DNA from: Actinomadura_C alba
GTDB taxonomy: Bacteria > Actinomycetota > Actinomycetes > Streptosporangiales > Streptosporangiaceae
Direction of reading: 5' to 3'
Assembly (NCBI RefSeq): GCF_039530285.1
Contig: NZ_BAAAOK010000055.1
Location: 38,704-102,703 of the forward strand
Length of the DNA stretch: 64,000 bases
The notes under the pieces were generated by a model. The model searched no databases, was not told the origin of the DNA, and saw only the letters and a list, made by a program, of their open reading frames with translations. Position 1 is the first letter of the stretch. Each line of letters begins with the position of its first letter. The position numbers were made by a program, and so were the translations under genes. Positions 1 through 15,221 of the stretch are shown here, one piece after another.

Positions 1-150
1 GGCCGCGCCGTCGTGGACCTCGCCGATCTTGTAGCTCATGCCTGTGTAGAACAGGATGCGCTCAGTCGTCGTCGTCTTGCCCGCGTCGATGTGGGCCATG
101 ATCCCGATGTTGCGGACCTTGGCCAGGTCTACACCGGTCTGAGTAGCCAC
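1..150 (-). CDS. fusA: Elongation factor G, N-terminal part (cut by window edge)
   Basis: Only the first 50 codons are in the window; the gene runs off the left edge. The GTG start at 150 gives VATQTGVDLAKVRNIGIMAH followed by the G1 P-loop AHIDAGKTTTTER, the GTP-binding signature of translational GTPases, and its wording is that of EF-G rather than EF-Tu. A GAGGA ribosome-binding site lies about 10 nt upstream. EF-G drives GTP-dependent translocation of tRNA and mRNA on the ribosome. The gene follows rpsG by 43 nt and closes the classic str order rpsL-rpsG-fusA, so it is almost certainly co-transcribed from the promoter ahead of rpsL. Confidence 0.95.
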   Translation of the reverse strand, partial: MATQTGVDLAKVRNIGIMAHIDAGKTTTTERILFYTGMSYKIGEVHDGAA

Positions 151-193
151 TGTGCTCGCGTCCTCGCGTCTTCTCGTACGTCTGTGGGCTGGA

Positions 194-664
194 TTACCAG
201 CGGTAGTGGGCGAAGGCCTTGTTCGAGTCCGCCATCTTGTGGGTGTCCTCGCGCTTCTTCACGCTCGCGCCGAGGCCGTTGCTCGCGTCGAGCAGCTCGT
301 TCATCAGCCGCTCGGTCATCGTCTTCTCGCGGCGCTGCCGGGAGTAGACGATGAGCCACCGCAGGGCGAGGGTGGTGCTGCGCGCAGGGCGCACCTCCAC
401 CGGCACCTGGTAGGTCGCGCCGCCGACTCGCCGGCTGCGGACCTCGAGGGTGGGCTTCACGTTGTCGAGCGCGCGCTTCAGCGTGACGACCGGGTCGTTG
501 CCGGTCTTCTCGCGGGCGCCCTCGAGCGCGTTGTACACGATGCTCTGCGCGATCGAGCGCTTGCCGTCCAGCAGCACCTTGTTGATCAGCGCGGTGACCA
601 GCGGCGAGTTGTACACCGGGTCAGCGATCAACTGACGCTTGGCGGCAGGTCCCTTGCGGGGCAT
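194..664 (-). CDS. rpsG: 30S ribosomal protein S7
   Basis: A 156-residue protein of the usual bacterial S7 length, starting MPRKGPAAKRQ and ending AHYRW. S7 binds the 3' major domain of 16S rRNA, nucleates head assembly and lines the E site. The family core (VYNSPLVTALINKVLLDGKRS, then ALDNVKPTLEVRSRRVGGA) is intact. The ATG at 662-664 overlaps the TGA of rpsL by one base (TGATG), so the two genes are translationally coupled. It precedes fusA in the str operon. In several bacteria S7 represses this operon by binding the rpsL-rpsG junction, but a one-base overlap leaves no spacer for that type of control here. Confidence 0.98.
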   Translation of the reverse strand: MPRKGPAAKRQLIADPVYNSPLVTALINKVLLDGKRSIAQSIVYNALEGAREKTGNDPVVTLKRALDNVKPTLEVRSRRVGGATYQVPVEVRPARSTTLALRWLIVYSRQRREKTMTERLMNELLDASNGLGASVKKREDTHKMADSNKAFAHYRW

Positions 665-1038
665 CAGCTCTTCTCCTTCTTCGCGCCGTAGCGGCTGCGC
701 GCCTGCTTGCGGTTCCGCACACCCTGGGTGTCCAGGGTTCCGCGGATGATCTTGTACCTGACACCCGGGAGGTCCTTCACACGACCACCTCGCACGAGCA
801 CGATCGAGTGCTCCTGCAGGTTGTGGCCGACGCCCGGGATGTAGGCCGTGACCTCGATTCCGCTCGACAGCCGAACACGGGCGACCTTACGAAGCGCGGA
901 GTTCGGCTTCTTGGGCGTCGTCGTGTAGACGCGCGTGCAGACACCCCGGCGCTGGGGGCTCCCCTTAAGCGCGGGCGTCTTGTTCTTGGTCACCTTGTCC
1001 TGGCGGCCCTTTCGGACCAGCTGCTGGATCGTGGGCAC
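664..1038 (-). CDS. rpsL: 30S ribosomal protein S12
   Basis: S12 of 124 residues, starting at GTG (1036-1038) with VPTIQQLVRKGR; the same frame stays open far upstream, but the family length fixes this start. S12 sits at the decoding centre and controls accuracy. The streptomycin-determining loops TTPKKPNSALRK and GRVKDLPGVRY carry the unmutated lysines, and the aspartate that is beta-methylthiolated in many bacteria is present (VKDLPG). It is the first gene of the str operon, with a leader of roughly 250 nt from the promoter at 1299-1327. The stop overlaps the rpsG start by one base. Confidence 0.97.
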   Translation of the reverse strand: MPTIQQLVRKGRQDKVTKNKTPALKGSPQRRGVCTRVYTTTPKKPNSALRKVARVRLSSGIEVTAYIPGVGHNLQEHSIVLVRGGRVKDLPGVRYKIIRGTLDTQGVRNRKQARSRYGAKKEKS

Positions 1039-1298
1039 CGCGTCTCCGTCTTCCCTCGTACCGAGCCGGTAAGTCTTCTCTGGGCGATCGCACTCGCGTG
1101 CAACCTTCAATCGCAGCCCCTTGCGAGGCTGTGACCTGCCGGTTTCCCGACCTCTCCGACCCCCGCGGTCGGGCGTGTCGCGCCCGCCGCAATCCATCCG
1201 GCCCGCGAAGGCCGAACCGAGCCGGGGAGTTGAATGCGGCGCACGGCAGAGCCAGCACACACGCATGACGGCCCGCTTTGCCGCGGGCACGAAGGGAA

Positions 1299-1327
1299 AG
1301 ACTACCCACCCACGTACCAAAGGTCAA
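1299..1327 (-). promoter_or_regulatory. Predicted housekeeping promoter of the rpsL-rpsG-fusA operon
   Basis: Reading the minus strand, a -35 box TTGACC (1327-1322) is followed after exactly 17 nt by a -10 box TAGTCT (1304-1299). This matches the actinobacterial principal sigma consensus (TTGACN, TANNNT). Transcription would start near 1292, leaving a leader of about 254 nt before the rpsL GTG. No other gene occupies this 428-nt gap, which also holds the terminator of the upstream gene at 1393-1426. Confidence 0.6.
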
Positions 1328-1392
1328 AGCGAGCGGTCGATCCCGTCGGAGGGCAGCCTACAACCGCCCCTGTCTTCTCCTGTGCGGAACGA

Positions 1393-1426
1393 CAGAATGC
1401 CGACGGTTGTTCCCGTCGGCATTCTG
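1393..1426 (-). terminator. Stem-loop terminator after the YGQ-rich protein gene
   Basis: A perfect 14-bp inverted repeat (CAGAATGCCGACGG and its complement) with a 6-nt loop lies 40 nt beyond the stop at 1467. It separates this gene from the rpsL promoter. There is no long U-tract, as is usual in high-GC actinobacteria. Confidence 0.75.
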
Positions 1427-1466
1427 CCCGAGGCCCGTCGCTCTGGGAAGGACCCGTCCGCCCGCG

Positions 1467-3242
1467 TCAGAGGACGAACGCGACGATCACCACGATCGCG
1501 ATGACGACCACCAGGCCGACACCGATCCCGATCAACAGCTTGCTCCGCGACTTCTCTCCGCCCTCGGAGTACCCGGAGACGTTGCCGTAACCCGGGTAGG
1601 CCGCCTCGGTGCCGTGCCGGCCCTGCGGTTGACCGTAGGCCGCGTGCTGCCCGTAGCCCTGCTGACCCTGCTGACCGTGCTGACCCTGCGGCTGACCGTA
1701 GGCCGCGTGCTGGCCATAGCCCTGCTGTCCCTCGGGCTGGCCGTAACCAGGCTGCCCCTCAGGCTGGCCGTACGTCGGCTGGCCGTACGCCGGCTGACCC
1801 TCGGGCTGGCCGTAGGGCTGCTGGTAACCCTGCTGCGGCTGCTGACCGTAGGGCTGCTGGTAGCCGCCGCCCTGCTGCTGGCCGTAGCCCGGCTGGCCAT
1901 AGGGCTGCTGGTAGCCCTGCTGCCCGCCGTACGGCTGCTGTCCCGGATCGGTGGACGGCGATGACCATTGCTGCCCGCCCTGGTCCGAGTGCCCCTGTCC
2001 GCTCTCGGGGAAGGCGGGCGACTCCTCGGCGGCCCGGAAGGCCTGCGTGGGCTGGACATCCTCGTCCCGGCCCGGCGCCCCGAAGCCCGATCCCTGACCG
2101 CCGCCGGGGCCGAAGCCCTGATCCGCCGGCGGAACGGTCACGGTCCGGTCGGTGTCCTCCCCGGGCGTACCACCGCCCGGCGCCGACACCAGCGGGACGT
2201 CCGACGGCAACCGGTAGGCCGGGCCCTGGTCGCCCGCCGGTGGCTGCTCGGCGGGCGGTTCGGTGGAGCCGGTCCCAGGAGCCGGGACGATCATCGTGCG
2301 TTCGGCGGAGGCGTCCGAAGCGGGGGTCTCCGGCGGAGCGGGCCGCGCGTACGGCGACTCCGGCTCACCGTACGCGGGCTGCTGGTCCTGCTGGGGCTGC
2401 CCGTACGAGCCCTGGCCGTAGGCGCCGGCCTGCCCGTAGGGCTGCTCCGGGCGGCCCGGGGCCTCAGGGGCCTGCTCGCCCTGGCCGAACGAACCTGGCT
2501 GCCGCGGGTAGCCGGACTGCTCGTCCTGCCCGCCGTAGACCGGTTGCTGGGGATAGCCGCTCTCCTGGCCGGGTGCCTGCCCGTACGGCTGCCCGCCGTA
2601 GGGCTGCTGCTCCTGCGGCGCGTACGGCTGCCGGCCATAGGGCTCCTGCCCATAGGACTGCTGACCGTACGGCTGCTGCTCCTGCTGGCCGTAGGGCTGT
2701 TGCGGCTGCTGCGGCTGTTCCTGCTGCTGGCCGTACGCCGGCTGCCCGTAGGGCGGCTGCTGCCCGTAGACGGGCTGGTCGACGGGCGGCTGCCCGTACG
2801 AGGGCGCTGCCGGGGGCTCATAGGGCTGCGGCGCGGCCGGTGCGGCCTCGGGCGGCTGGCCGTAGGACGGCGAGCCGTAGGACCCGGCCGCCGGCCGGTC
2901 CCCGTAGGAGGGCTGTCCCGGTTCCGGCTGCTGCCCGTAGGAGGGCTGGGGCGGCTGGCCGTAGGCGGGCGTGGCCGGGGGCTCCTGCGGCGGCGTCGGC
3001 TGAGACGGGCCGGTGGTCCCGGGCGGCTCGGTGCCGGTGCTCGGTTGTGACGTGCCGCGAGAGGGAGCGCCGAACACGACCGTGCGATCGCCGATCGGGC
3101 GCATCGGCGACGGCCCGGTGTCGCGGCCCTCCTTCGAGACCTCGGGGGTCTCGTCGGTCTCGTCGGTGCGCCCGCCCTGGGGCGGTCGTTGGTCGTCGGG
3201 CAGCGGCCACTGCGGTCCGGGCGTGCCGTCCTGCTCGCTCAT
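1467..3242 (-). CDS. Tail-anchored low-complexity protein with about 25 Tyr-Gly-Gln repeats
   Basis: A 591-residue protein, almost wholly disordered in composition. Residues 1-90 are acidic and Thr/Pro-rich (TDETDETPEV, DRTVVFG). Two blocks (about 90-330 and 440-560) are dense in YGQ, SYGQ and PYGQ units, with some 25 YGQ tripeptides. A Thr/Pro/Glu-rich linker with ERTMIVP and DRTVTVP lies between them. A single hydrophobic helix (about 569-591) preceded by KSRSK ends the protein, so the long N-terminal domain should be cytoplasmic. There is no signal peptide. The start has a GGAG site (GAAGGAGCCCGACG-ATG). No enzymatic domain is visible. The composition resembles prion-like domains such as that of FUS; phase separation or a scaffold role is inference. 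It lies between rpoC and rpsL, each of which has its own signals. Confidence 0.85.
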   Translation of the reverse strand: MSEQDGTPGPQWPLPDDQRPPQGGRTDETDETPEVSKEGRDTGPSPMRPIGDRTVVFGAPSRGTSQPSTGTEPPGTTGPSQPTPPQEPPATPAYGQPPQPSYGQQPEPGQPSYGDRPAAGSYGSPSYGQPPEAAPAAPQPYEPPAAPSYGQPPVDQPVYGQQPPYGQPAYGQQQEQPQQPQQPYGQQEQQPYGQQSYGQEPYGRQPYAPQEQQPYGGQPYGQAPGQESGYPQQPVYGGQDEQSGYPRQPGSFGQGEQAPEAPGRPEQPYGQAGAYGQGSYGQPQQDQQPAYGEPESPYARPAPPETPASDASAERTMIVPAPGTGSTEPPAEQPPAGDQGPAYRLPSDVPLVSAPGGGTPGEDTDRTVTVPPADQGFGPGGGQGSGFGAPGRDEDVQPTQAFRAAEESPAFPESGQGHSDQGGQQWSSPSTDPGQQPYGGQQGYQQPYGQPGYGQQQGGGYQQPYGQQPQQGYQQPYGQPEGQPAYGQPTYGQPEGQPGYGQPEGQQGYGQHAAYGQPQGQHGQQGQQGYGQHAAYGQPQGRHGTEAAYPGYGNVSGYSEGGEKSRSKLLIGIGVGLVVVIAIVVIVAFVL

Positions 3243-3458
3243 CGTCGGGCTCCTTCAGCGCCGTCCCCCCGGGCGCGTGCGACGCCCGAGTCCTTACGGT
3301 TCCATCCGAAGACGCACGGCGCGTAAGGCGGCCTTCGGACTATTTCTGTGCCCATCATGTCGGCGCGTCCCCGGCTGAGCTCCATCGCGACCACCTTCCC
3401 GCGATCGCCGGTGCCTCCGCAAATCACCACGCTCTGTGATGGACGGCCGTGATATGAG

Positions 3459-3492
3459 GATGGGGCCGCTTCCGACGGGAAGCGGCCCCATC
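3459..3492 (-). terminator. rpoBC operon terminator
   Basis: A perfect 15-bp stem (GATGGGGCCGCTTCC and its complement) with a GACG tetraloop lies about 12 nt past the rpoC stop codon. It is the obvious end of the rpoB-rpoC transcript. Confidence 0.85.
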
Positions 3493-3504
3493 TCTGGTGC
3501 TTCA

Positions 3505-7377
<3,873 letters not shown>

Positions 7378-7409
7378 GTTGTGTTCAGTCCCCTGTTGTC
7401 GTTTGAGAA

Positions 7410-10877
<3,468 letters not shown>

Positions 10878-11003
10878 GAGTGGTCCTTCCGAGGGCTCGC
10901 GGCGGTACTGAACGGCGCGCACGCCAGACGGTCCATGAGTGAGACGCAGAGGTGATCCCAGCGGATCTCAAACGTGGATAGTCAGAGGGCAGCGCAAAGG
11001 GGC

Positions 11004-11032
11004 AGTGTAGCCGATTGCCACACTGCTAGCAA
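11004..11032 (-). promoter_or_regulatory. Predicted rpoBC promoter
   Basis: On the minus strand a -35 box TTGCTA (11032-11027) is separated by 17 nt from a -10 box TACACT (11009-11004). Transcription would start near 10997, about 120 nt before the TTG start of rpoB. The promoter makes rpoBC independent of the upstream mce operon and of rplJL. Confidence 0.6.
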
Positions 11033-11210
11033 CTCTACCGCCGCAGTATGCATCACAGTTGCCTCGCAGCATCGCTCCTCATCGCCTCCGAGTCAAGAGC
11101 AGACAGGGAGTTTTCGAGCTCTGACCAGCAGTGAGGAAACCCATAGTTTAGGAGACCCCGCCCCACCATGCCACGGAACGATCAGTCCCCCGCGAGCGGC
11201 GCGGCTGCGA

Positions 11211-11315
11211 CGGCTGGACTGAGGGGCCGAGAGTGAGCCCGAGCGGGCCGATGGCGGCTGGACTGAGGAGGCGGCGCGGAGCCCCGAGCGGGCCGATGGC
11301 GGCTGGACTGAGGAG
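11211..11315. repeat. Two and a half copies of a 33-bp direct repeat between the mce operon and rpoB
   Basis: Identical 33-bp units lie at 11238-11270 and 11283-11315 (45-bp period), each containing CGGGCCGATGGCGGCTGGAC followed by TGAGGAG. A partial copy with CGGCTGGACTGAGG is at 11211-11226. The rest of the gap up to 11405 is rich in GAGCGAG and GCGCGGAGCG motifs. The complementary core CGCTCCTCAGTCCAG recurs at 27389-27403 in the rplA-rplK spacer, so this looks like a dispersed intergenic element. It encodes no plausible protein. Confidence 0.7.
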
Positions 11316-11405
11316 CGCGCGGAGCGAGGAACGAGCGAGCACGCGACGAGGGAAGCCGCCATCTTCAAGGCCCGCGAGGCGCCGAGCGGAGCGAGGCAAA
11401 GAGAA

Positions 11406-12026
11406 CTAGAGCACCTGGAGGTCGGAGGCCAGCCATCGGTCGCCGACCTTGACCATGGTCATGCGGATGCGCAGCGACTCCGGCAGGCGGTTGGGGCTGG
11501 CGGTCGTGGTCGCGTTCCGGTTGGCGAAGACGAGCACCGTCACCTGGCGGGTCGTGGCGCTCTCGGCCCCAGCTTTGATCACGGTGGTCTGCGAGATCGC
11601 CTGCTGCTGGACCGCCGTGGCCCTGATCTGCTGCGCCAGCGCGGCGTACTCGTTGCGCAGCTTCCCCGTGGTCTGGCCGGTCGCCGTCCTGAAGTCGGAT
11701 TCCAGCGTGCGGTAGTCGTACGAGGAGAGGTCGCGCGCGGCCTGGGACGCCGCGTGCACCGCCTGGCGCGACGCCTCGTCGGTCGACCGCAGCCGGGCCC
11801 GCTCGAGGCCCAGGCTCACCACCGCGGCGGTGAGGACGGCCGCCACGAGCGCGAGCACGGCGAGGATCTGGGTGCCGGGGCGCGCGCGGGGACCGGTCCA
11901 CCGCCGGCCCTTCGACTCGTTCCGGCCGTCCGCGGCGTCGCCGCCGGCGCGCTCCTCGGCATCGGACCCGCCGGCCTCTTCGGTCTTGCCGGAGGCCGTG
12001 CGCCTGCGTTTGATCAGCGTGGTCAT
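11406..12026 (-). CDS. Mce-associated membrane protein (second)
   Basis: A 206-residue protein, last gene of the mce operon. Residues 1-50 are charged and hydrophilic (KRRRTASGK, GGSDAEERAGG). One transmembrane helix (about 55-76, ILAVLALVAAVLTAAVV) is followed by an extracytoplasmic domain of about 125 residues whose end (VKVGDRWLASDLQVL) matches the NTF2-like domain of Mce-associated (Mas) proteins. Mas proteins are thought to stabilise the Mce complex. The ATG at 12026 overlaps the stop of the previous gene by 4 nt (ATGA). It resembles the gene before it in layout, which suggests a duplicated pair. No clear terminator follows. Confidence 0.85.
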   Translation of the reverse strand: MTTLIKRRRTASGKTEEAGGSDAEERAGGDAADGRNESKGRRWTGPRARPGTQILAVLALVAAVLTAAVVSLGLERARLRSTDEASRQAVHAASQAARDLSSYDYRTLESDFRTATGQTTGKLRNEYAALAQQIRATAVQQQAISQTTVIKAGAESATTRQVTVLVFANRNATTTASPNRLPESLRIRMTMVKVGDRWLASDLQVL

Positions 12027-12598
12027 GGAACCAGTCCCAACCTGGAGACGAGCCAGCGGCCGTCGACCCGCTCGAGGTCCATCGAGAAGCGGTAGTAGCG
12101 AGGGGCCGCCTGCTTGACCTTCGGACTGCTGGTGACGGCCGTCACCGCGACGATCACCTCGGCGGAGTCGCCGTCGGCCGACACGACCCCTGCCCGCACC
12201 GCCTGGACGGTGGAGGTGGACTGGTTCTTGGTGGCGGTGTCGACGATGGTCTTGGCCTGGGTGGCCCACTGGTCCTTGATGTCACCGGTCATGCCGCTGA
12301 TCACCCGGTCGACGCCCTGCCGGACGTTGCGGTAGTCGATGCTCACCATGTTGACCGCGGTCTGGCGGGCCGCCTGTTCGGCGCCGGCCGCGCGGTCGGC
12401 GGCGGCGCGTTCACGCCATACCGACAGGCCGAGCCAGCTCGCCGTCACCGCCAGCGCGATCACGGCGATGGCCAGCACAACCGCGGCGAGCCGCCCCGCT
12501 CGGCCGGCCAGCGGCCCGCCGGACGCCGGGTCCGTGGACGCCGGGTCCGTGGACGCGCCCTTCACGGCGCCAGCGGCCCGAGCAACAGCCACTTCCAT
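12023..12598 (-). CDS. Mce-associated membrane protein (first)
   Basis: A 191-residue single-pass protein with a transmembrane helix at about 38-60 (LAAVVLAIAVIALAVTASWLG) and an outer domain ending RVDGRWLVSRLGLVP, the Mas pattern. The ATG at 12598 has a GGGAG site but overlaps mceF by 37 nt. An alternative GTG at 12565 would give the 4-nt GTGA coupling seen elsewhere in this operon but lacks a good ribosome-binding site. An STDPA tandem near the N terminus comes from a 15-bp DNA repeat (GTCCGTGGACGCCGG). The role is accessory to the Mce lipid importer. Confidence 0.85.
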   Translation of the reverse strand: MEVAVARAAGAVKGASTDPASTDPASGGPLAGRAGRLAAVVLAIAVIALAVTASWLGLSVWRERAAADRAAGAEQAARQTAVNMVSIDYRNVRQGVDRVISGMTGDIKDQWATQAKTIVDTATKNQSTSTVQAVRAGVVSADGDSAEVIVAVTAVTSSPKVKQAAPRYYRFSMDLERVDGRWLVSRLGLVP

Positions 12599-13986
12599 GA
12601 GGCGTCTCCCAACAGACGTTGCTGACCACCGGCCGAGCTCATCTCGTACCGTCTGCCGTCGGGACCGTAGACGGCTCCGGTCGCAGGATCGTATCCGGCC
12701 AATTGCACCGAGCCGGTCGAAGCGGGCGGGGCCGCCGCGGCGGCCGGCTGGTCCCCCCGCCCTTCGCCGCCGTCCGGCCGCTCACCGGCGGCCTGCGAGG
12801 CAGAGCCGCCCTGAGCGCCCCCAGGAGGCTCGCCCGCGCCCTCGGTGGCCCCTGGCGGCACCTGCGGGTAGGGGCGCGGCGCCGGGGCGTTACGGGCGCC
12901 TCTGACGACCTGCTGGGAATTCTTCGGCAGGGTGCAGCCGACCTTGGTCTCGGCGGGGATCTGCTCGGTCTTCCGCGGATACCGGATCTGGGTCTTCTCG
13001 TAGCCCTTGGTACAGGGCGGTGGGGAGTCGACGTTCATGACGAAGCCGAAGTGCTCGGTCCCGTCTCCGGGGGTCACGGTGAACGAGCCGGCCAGGGCCA
13101 TCGGGTAGAGGATGAACAGGTGCCGGAGCCCGTCGATCCGGGAGGTGAGCACCTGCCCGGTCGTGGTCATGTTCGCCAGCAGCACCGGCAGGGTGGGCGC
13201 CAGGTCGTCGATCAGGGCGTCGGCCTGCCGCGTGGCGGGCACGGTGTTGTCGATCGCCGAGCGCAGGCTCGGATCGTCGCGGCGCATCTGGTCTGTGAGA
13301 TCGCTCAGGTTCCGGGCCAGGCTGCGGATGTTCGTGCCCTGCGACCGCTGGGTGTCCAGGACCACCTTGCTGTTGTCCAGGAGCTCCGCGGTGGCCGGGT
13401 AATTCTCCTCGGCGGTCTTGAGCAGCCGGTCGCTGGAGTCCAGGATCGCCTGCAGATCCGCCGCGGAGCCCGAGAACGCCTTGTCGAGCTCGTCCACGAT
13501 GAGGCCGAGGTCCCGCGGGTTCACGGAGGTCACCAGACGGTCGACGTCGTTCAGGAGCGCGGTGGTCGACACCGGCAGCCTGGTGCGCTCGCGCGGGATC
13601 GTGTACGGGTCGCCGGTGTCCAGGTAGGGTCCGCCGTCGCTGCGCGGCTGGAAGTCGATGTACTGCTCGCCGACGGCCGACCGGTTGGCCACCACGGCGT
13701 CGCTGTCGCGCGGGATCCGCCGCCCGCGCTCGAGCGTGACCTTCACCCGGATGCCGTCGCCGGTCAGCTCGATGGGCCCGACCCGGCCCACGGGCACGCC
13801 ACGGTAGGTCACCTCGGCGCCCGTGAAGATGCCGCCCGAGTCGGTCAGGTCGACATAGGCCGCGTAGGACCGGTTGAGGACCCCGCCGCCGATCCCGATG
13901 TAGCGCACGCAGGTGTAGCCGACCCCGAGAACCGTGATCACCGCGAAGACCAGCAACTGGATCTTCACGCCGCGTTTGATGATCAA
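12562..13986 (-). CDS. mceF: MceF-type MlaD-domain protein
   Basis: A 474-residue protein with an N-terminal membrane anchor (about 8-28), an MlaD/Mce domain at about 38-118 (AYVDLTDSGGIFTGAEVTYRG, VGRVGPIEL, GEQYIDFQP), and a long alpha-helical region to about 330. It ends in a Pro/Gly/Ala-rich tail (about 370-440). Mce proteins assemble a hexameric tunnel that carries hydrophobic molecules across the envelope to the YrbE permease. Position as the sixth MCE gene and the sequence after the domain (RTRLPVSTTALLNDVDRLV) fit MceF. It abuts mceE at 13983-13986 (4-nt overlap). Confidence 0.92.
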   Translation of the reverse strand: MIIKRGVKIQLLVFAVITVLGVGYTCVRYIGIGGGVLNRSYAAYVDLTDSGGIFTGAEVTYRGVPVGRVGPIELTGDGIRVKVTLERGRRIPRDSDAVVANRSAVGEQYIDFQPRSDGGPYLDTGDPYTIPRERTRLPVSTTALLNDVDRLVTSVNPRDLGLIVDELDKAFSGSAADLQAILDSSDRLLKTAEENYPATAELLDNSKVVLDTQRSQGTNIRSLARNLSDLTDQMRRDDPSLRSAIDNTVPATRQADALIDDLAPTLPVLLANMTTTGQVLTSRIDGLRHLFILYPMALAGSFTVTPGDGTEHFGFVMNVDSPPPCTKGYEKTQIRYPRKTEQIPAETKVGCTLPKNSQQVVRGARNAPAPRPYPQVPPGATEGAGEPPGGAQGGSASQAAGERPDGGEGRGDQPAAAAAPPASTGSVQLAGYDPATGAVYGPDGRRYEMSSAGGQQRLLGDASWKWLLLGPLAP

Positions 13987-15221
13987 CTGAGCCCTCCCAT
14001 GATCAGATCGAAGAGCCCCGGATCGGCCGTGGAGGACGGCCGCGGCGTGGGCGTGCTCGACCCGCCGGGGGCGGGGACGCCTGGAACCCCCGGGAGGCCG
14101 GGGACGCCCGGAGCGCCGGGGCTCGGCTCCAGAACTCCGGGCGGCGTCTGCGGCAGCGTGAGGCTGGGCGGCCTGATCATCGAGCGCACCTGGTCGCCCT
14201 GCTCGGTCAGGCCCTCGAGCGCTGTGCCGCCGAGCAGGTTGTGGGTGAGGCTCTTGAGGTCCAGGTCGAGCGTGATGTGGATGTTCGCGTAGTCACCGCG
14301 CAGGGCGTTGGCGACCGATGGCGGGAACGGGAACGTCAACATCATCTCCAGGCTGTTCGGCAGGTCGTTGCCGGCCTTGTTGAGGTTCTGCAGGATCGGC
14401 TGGAGGGCCCGCAGGTTCGCCAGCAGGTCGGCCTTCGACTGGTTCACCACCCGGGTCGTGACCTTGCTGAGCTTGTCGAGGCTCACGAGCATCTTGGTGA
14501 GGTCGGCGCGGTTCTGGTCCAGCACCTTGATCGCCGGACCGGTGCGGTCGACGGTGTCGGCGATCGTCCTCCTCTGCGCCGCGAGCTTGCCGCTGAGCCG
14601 GTCGAGGCTGTCGAGTGCCTGGGTGATGGCACCGCGGTGCCGATCCAGCGTCCCGACGAAGGTGTTGACCCGCTGGAGCACGTCCTTGATGGTGTCCGTA
14701 CGGCCCTGCATGGCGGCGTTGAGCTCGTTCGTGATGGTGGAGATCTGCTCGAGGCCGCCGCCGTTGAGCAGCAGCGACAGCGCGGACAGGACCTCTTCGA
14801 TCTCGGTGCCGCGCGAGGTACGGGCCAGCGGGATCACATCGCCCGCGCCGAGGCGTCCCTGCGCCGCCTCACCGGACGGGGGCGACAGCTCGACGTACTT
14901 CTCCCCCAGCAGGCTGGTCTGGGCGACGGAGGCGATCGCGTTGTCCGGCAGCACGACGTCCTTGCGGATCTTGCAGGTGACCCTGGCGTGCCAGCCGTCG
15001 AGCCTGATGTCGGTGATCTTCCCGACCGACACGTCGTTGACCTTCACCACCGACTGCGGCACCAGATCGAGCACATTCGCGAAATCGATCTCGACCTCGT
15101 ACGGCTCTTCGCCCAGGTCGGGCCCGCCGGGCAGGGGCAGCGACTCGGCCCCGTGGAACGAGCAGGCCGGCAGTATCGCGAGTGCCACCGCCGCGGCGAT
15201 CATCGCCATCAGGCGCCTCAC
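13983..15221 (-). CDS. mceE: MceE-type lipoprotein (MlaD domain)
   Basis: A 412-residue lipoprotein. The start is the GTG at 15221 (VRRLMAMIAAAVALAILPAC) with a GGAGG site 7 nt upstream, and it overlaps the mceD stop as GTGA; the frame is open far upstream, but that part only mirrors mceD. The signal peptide ends in the lipobox LPAC, typical of MceE (LprK-like). An MlaD domain follows (YEVEIDFANVLDLVPQSVVK, GEKYVELSPP), then helical repeats to about 330 and a Pro/Gly-rich tail with PGAPGVPGLPGVPGVPAPGG. It is one subunit of the Mce hexamer, tethered by its lipid. Confidence 0.92.
   Translation of the reverse strand: MRRLMAMIAAAVALAILPACSFHGAESLPLPGGPDLGEEPYEVEIDFANVLDLVPQSVVKVNDVSVGKITDIRLDGWHARVTCKIRKDVVLPDNAIASVAQTSLLGEKYVELSPPSGEAAQGRLGAGDVIPLARTSRGTEIEEVLSALSLLLNGGGLEQISTITNELNAAMQGRTDTIKDVLQRVNTFVGTLDRHRGAITQALDSLDRLSGKLAAQRRTIADTVDRTGPAIKVLDQNRADLTKMLVSLDKLSKVTTRVVNQSKADLLANLRALQPILQNLNKAGNDLPNSLEMMLTFPFPPSVANALRGDYANIHITLDLDLKSLTHNLLGGTALEGLTEQGDQVRSMIRPPSLTLPQTPPGVLEPSPGAPGVPGLPGVPGVPAPGGSSTPTPRPSSTADPGLFDLIMGGLS

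Noticed and set aside
1467..3242. Regular short DNA repeats that look array-like
   Set aside because: Spacing is irregular and follows the YGQ codons of a protein gene; there are no conserved repeat-spacer units, so it is not CRISPR.
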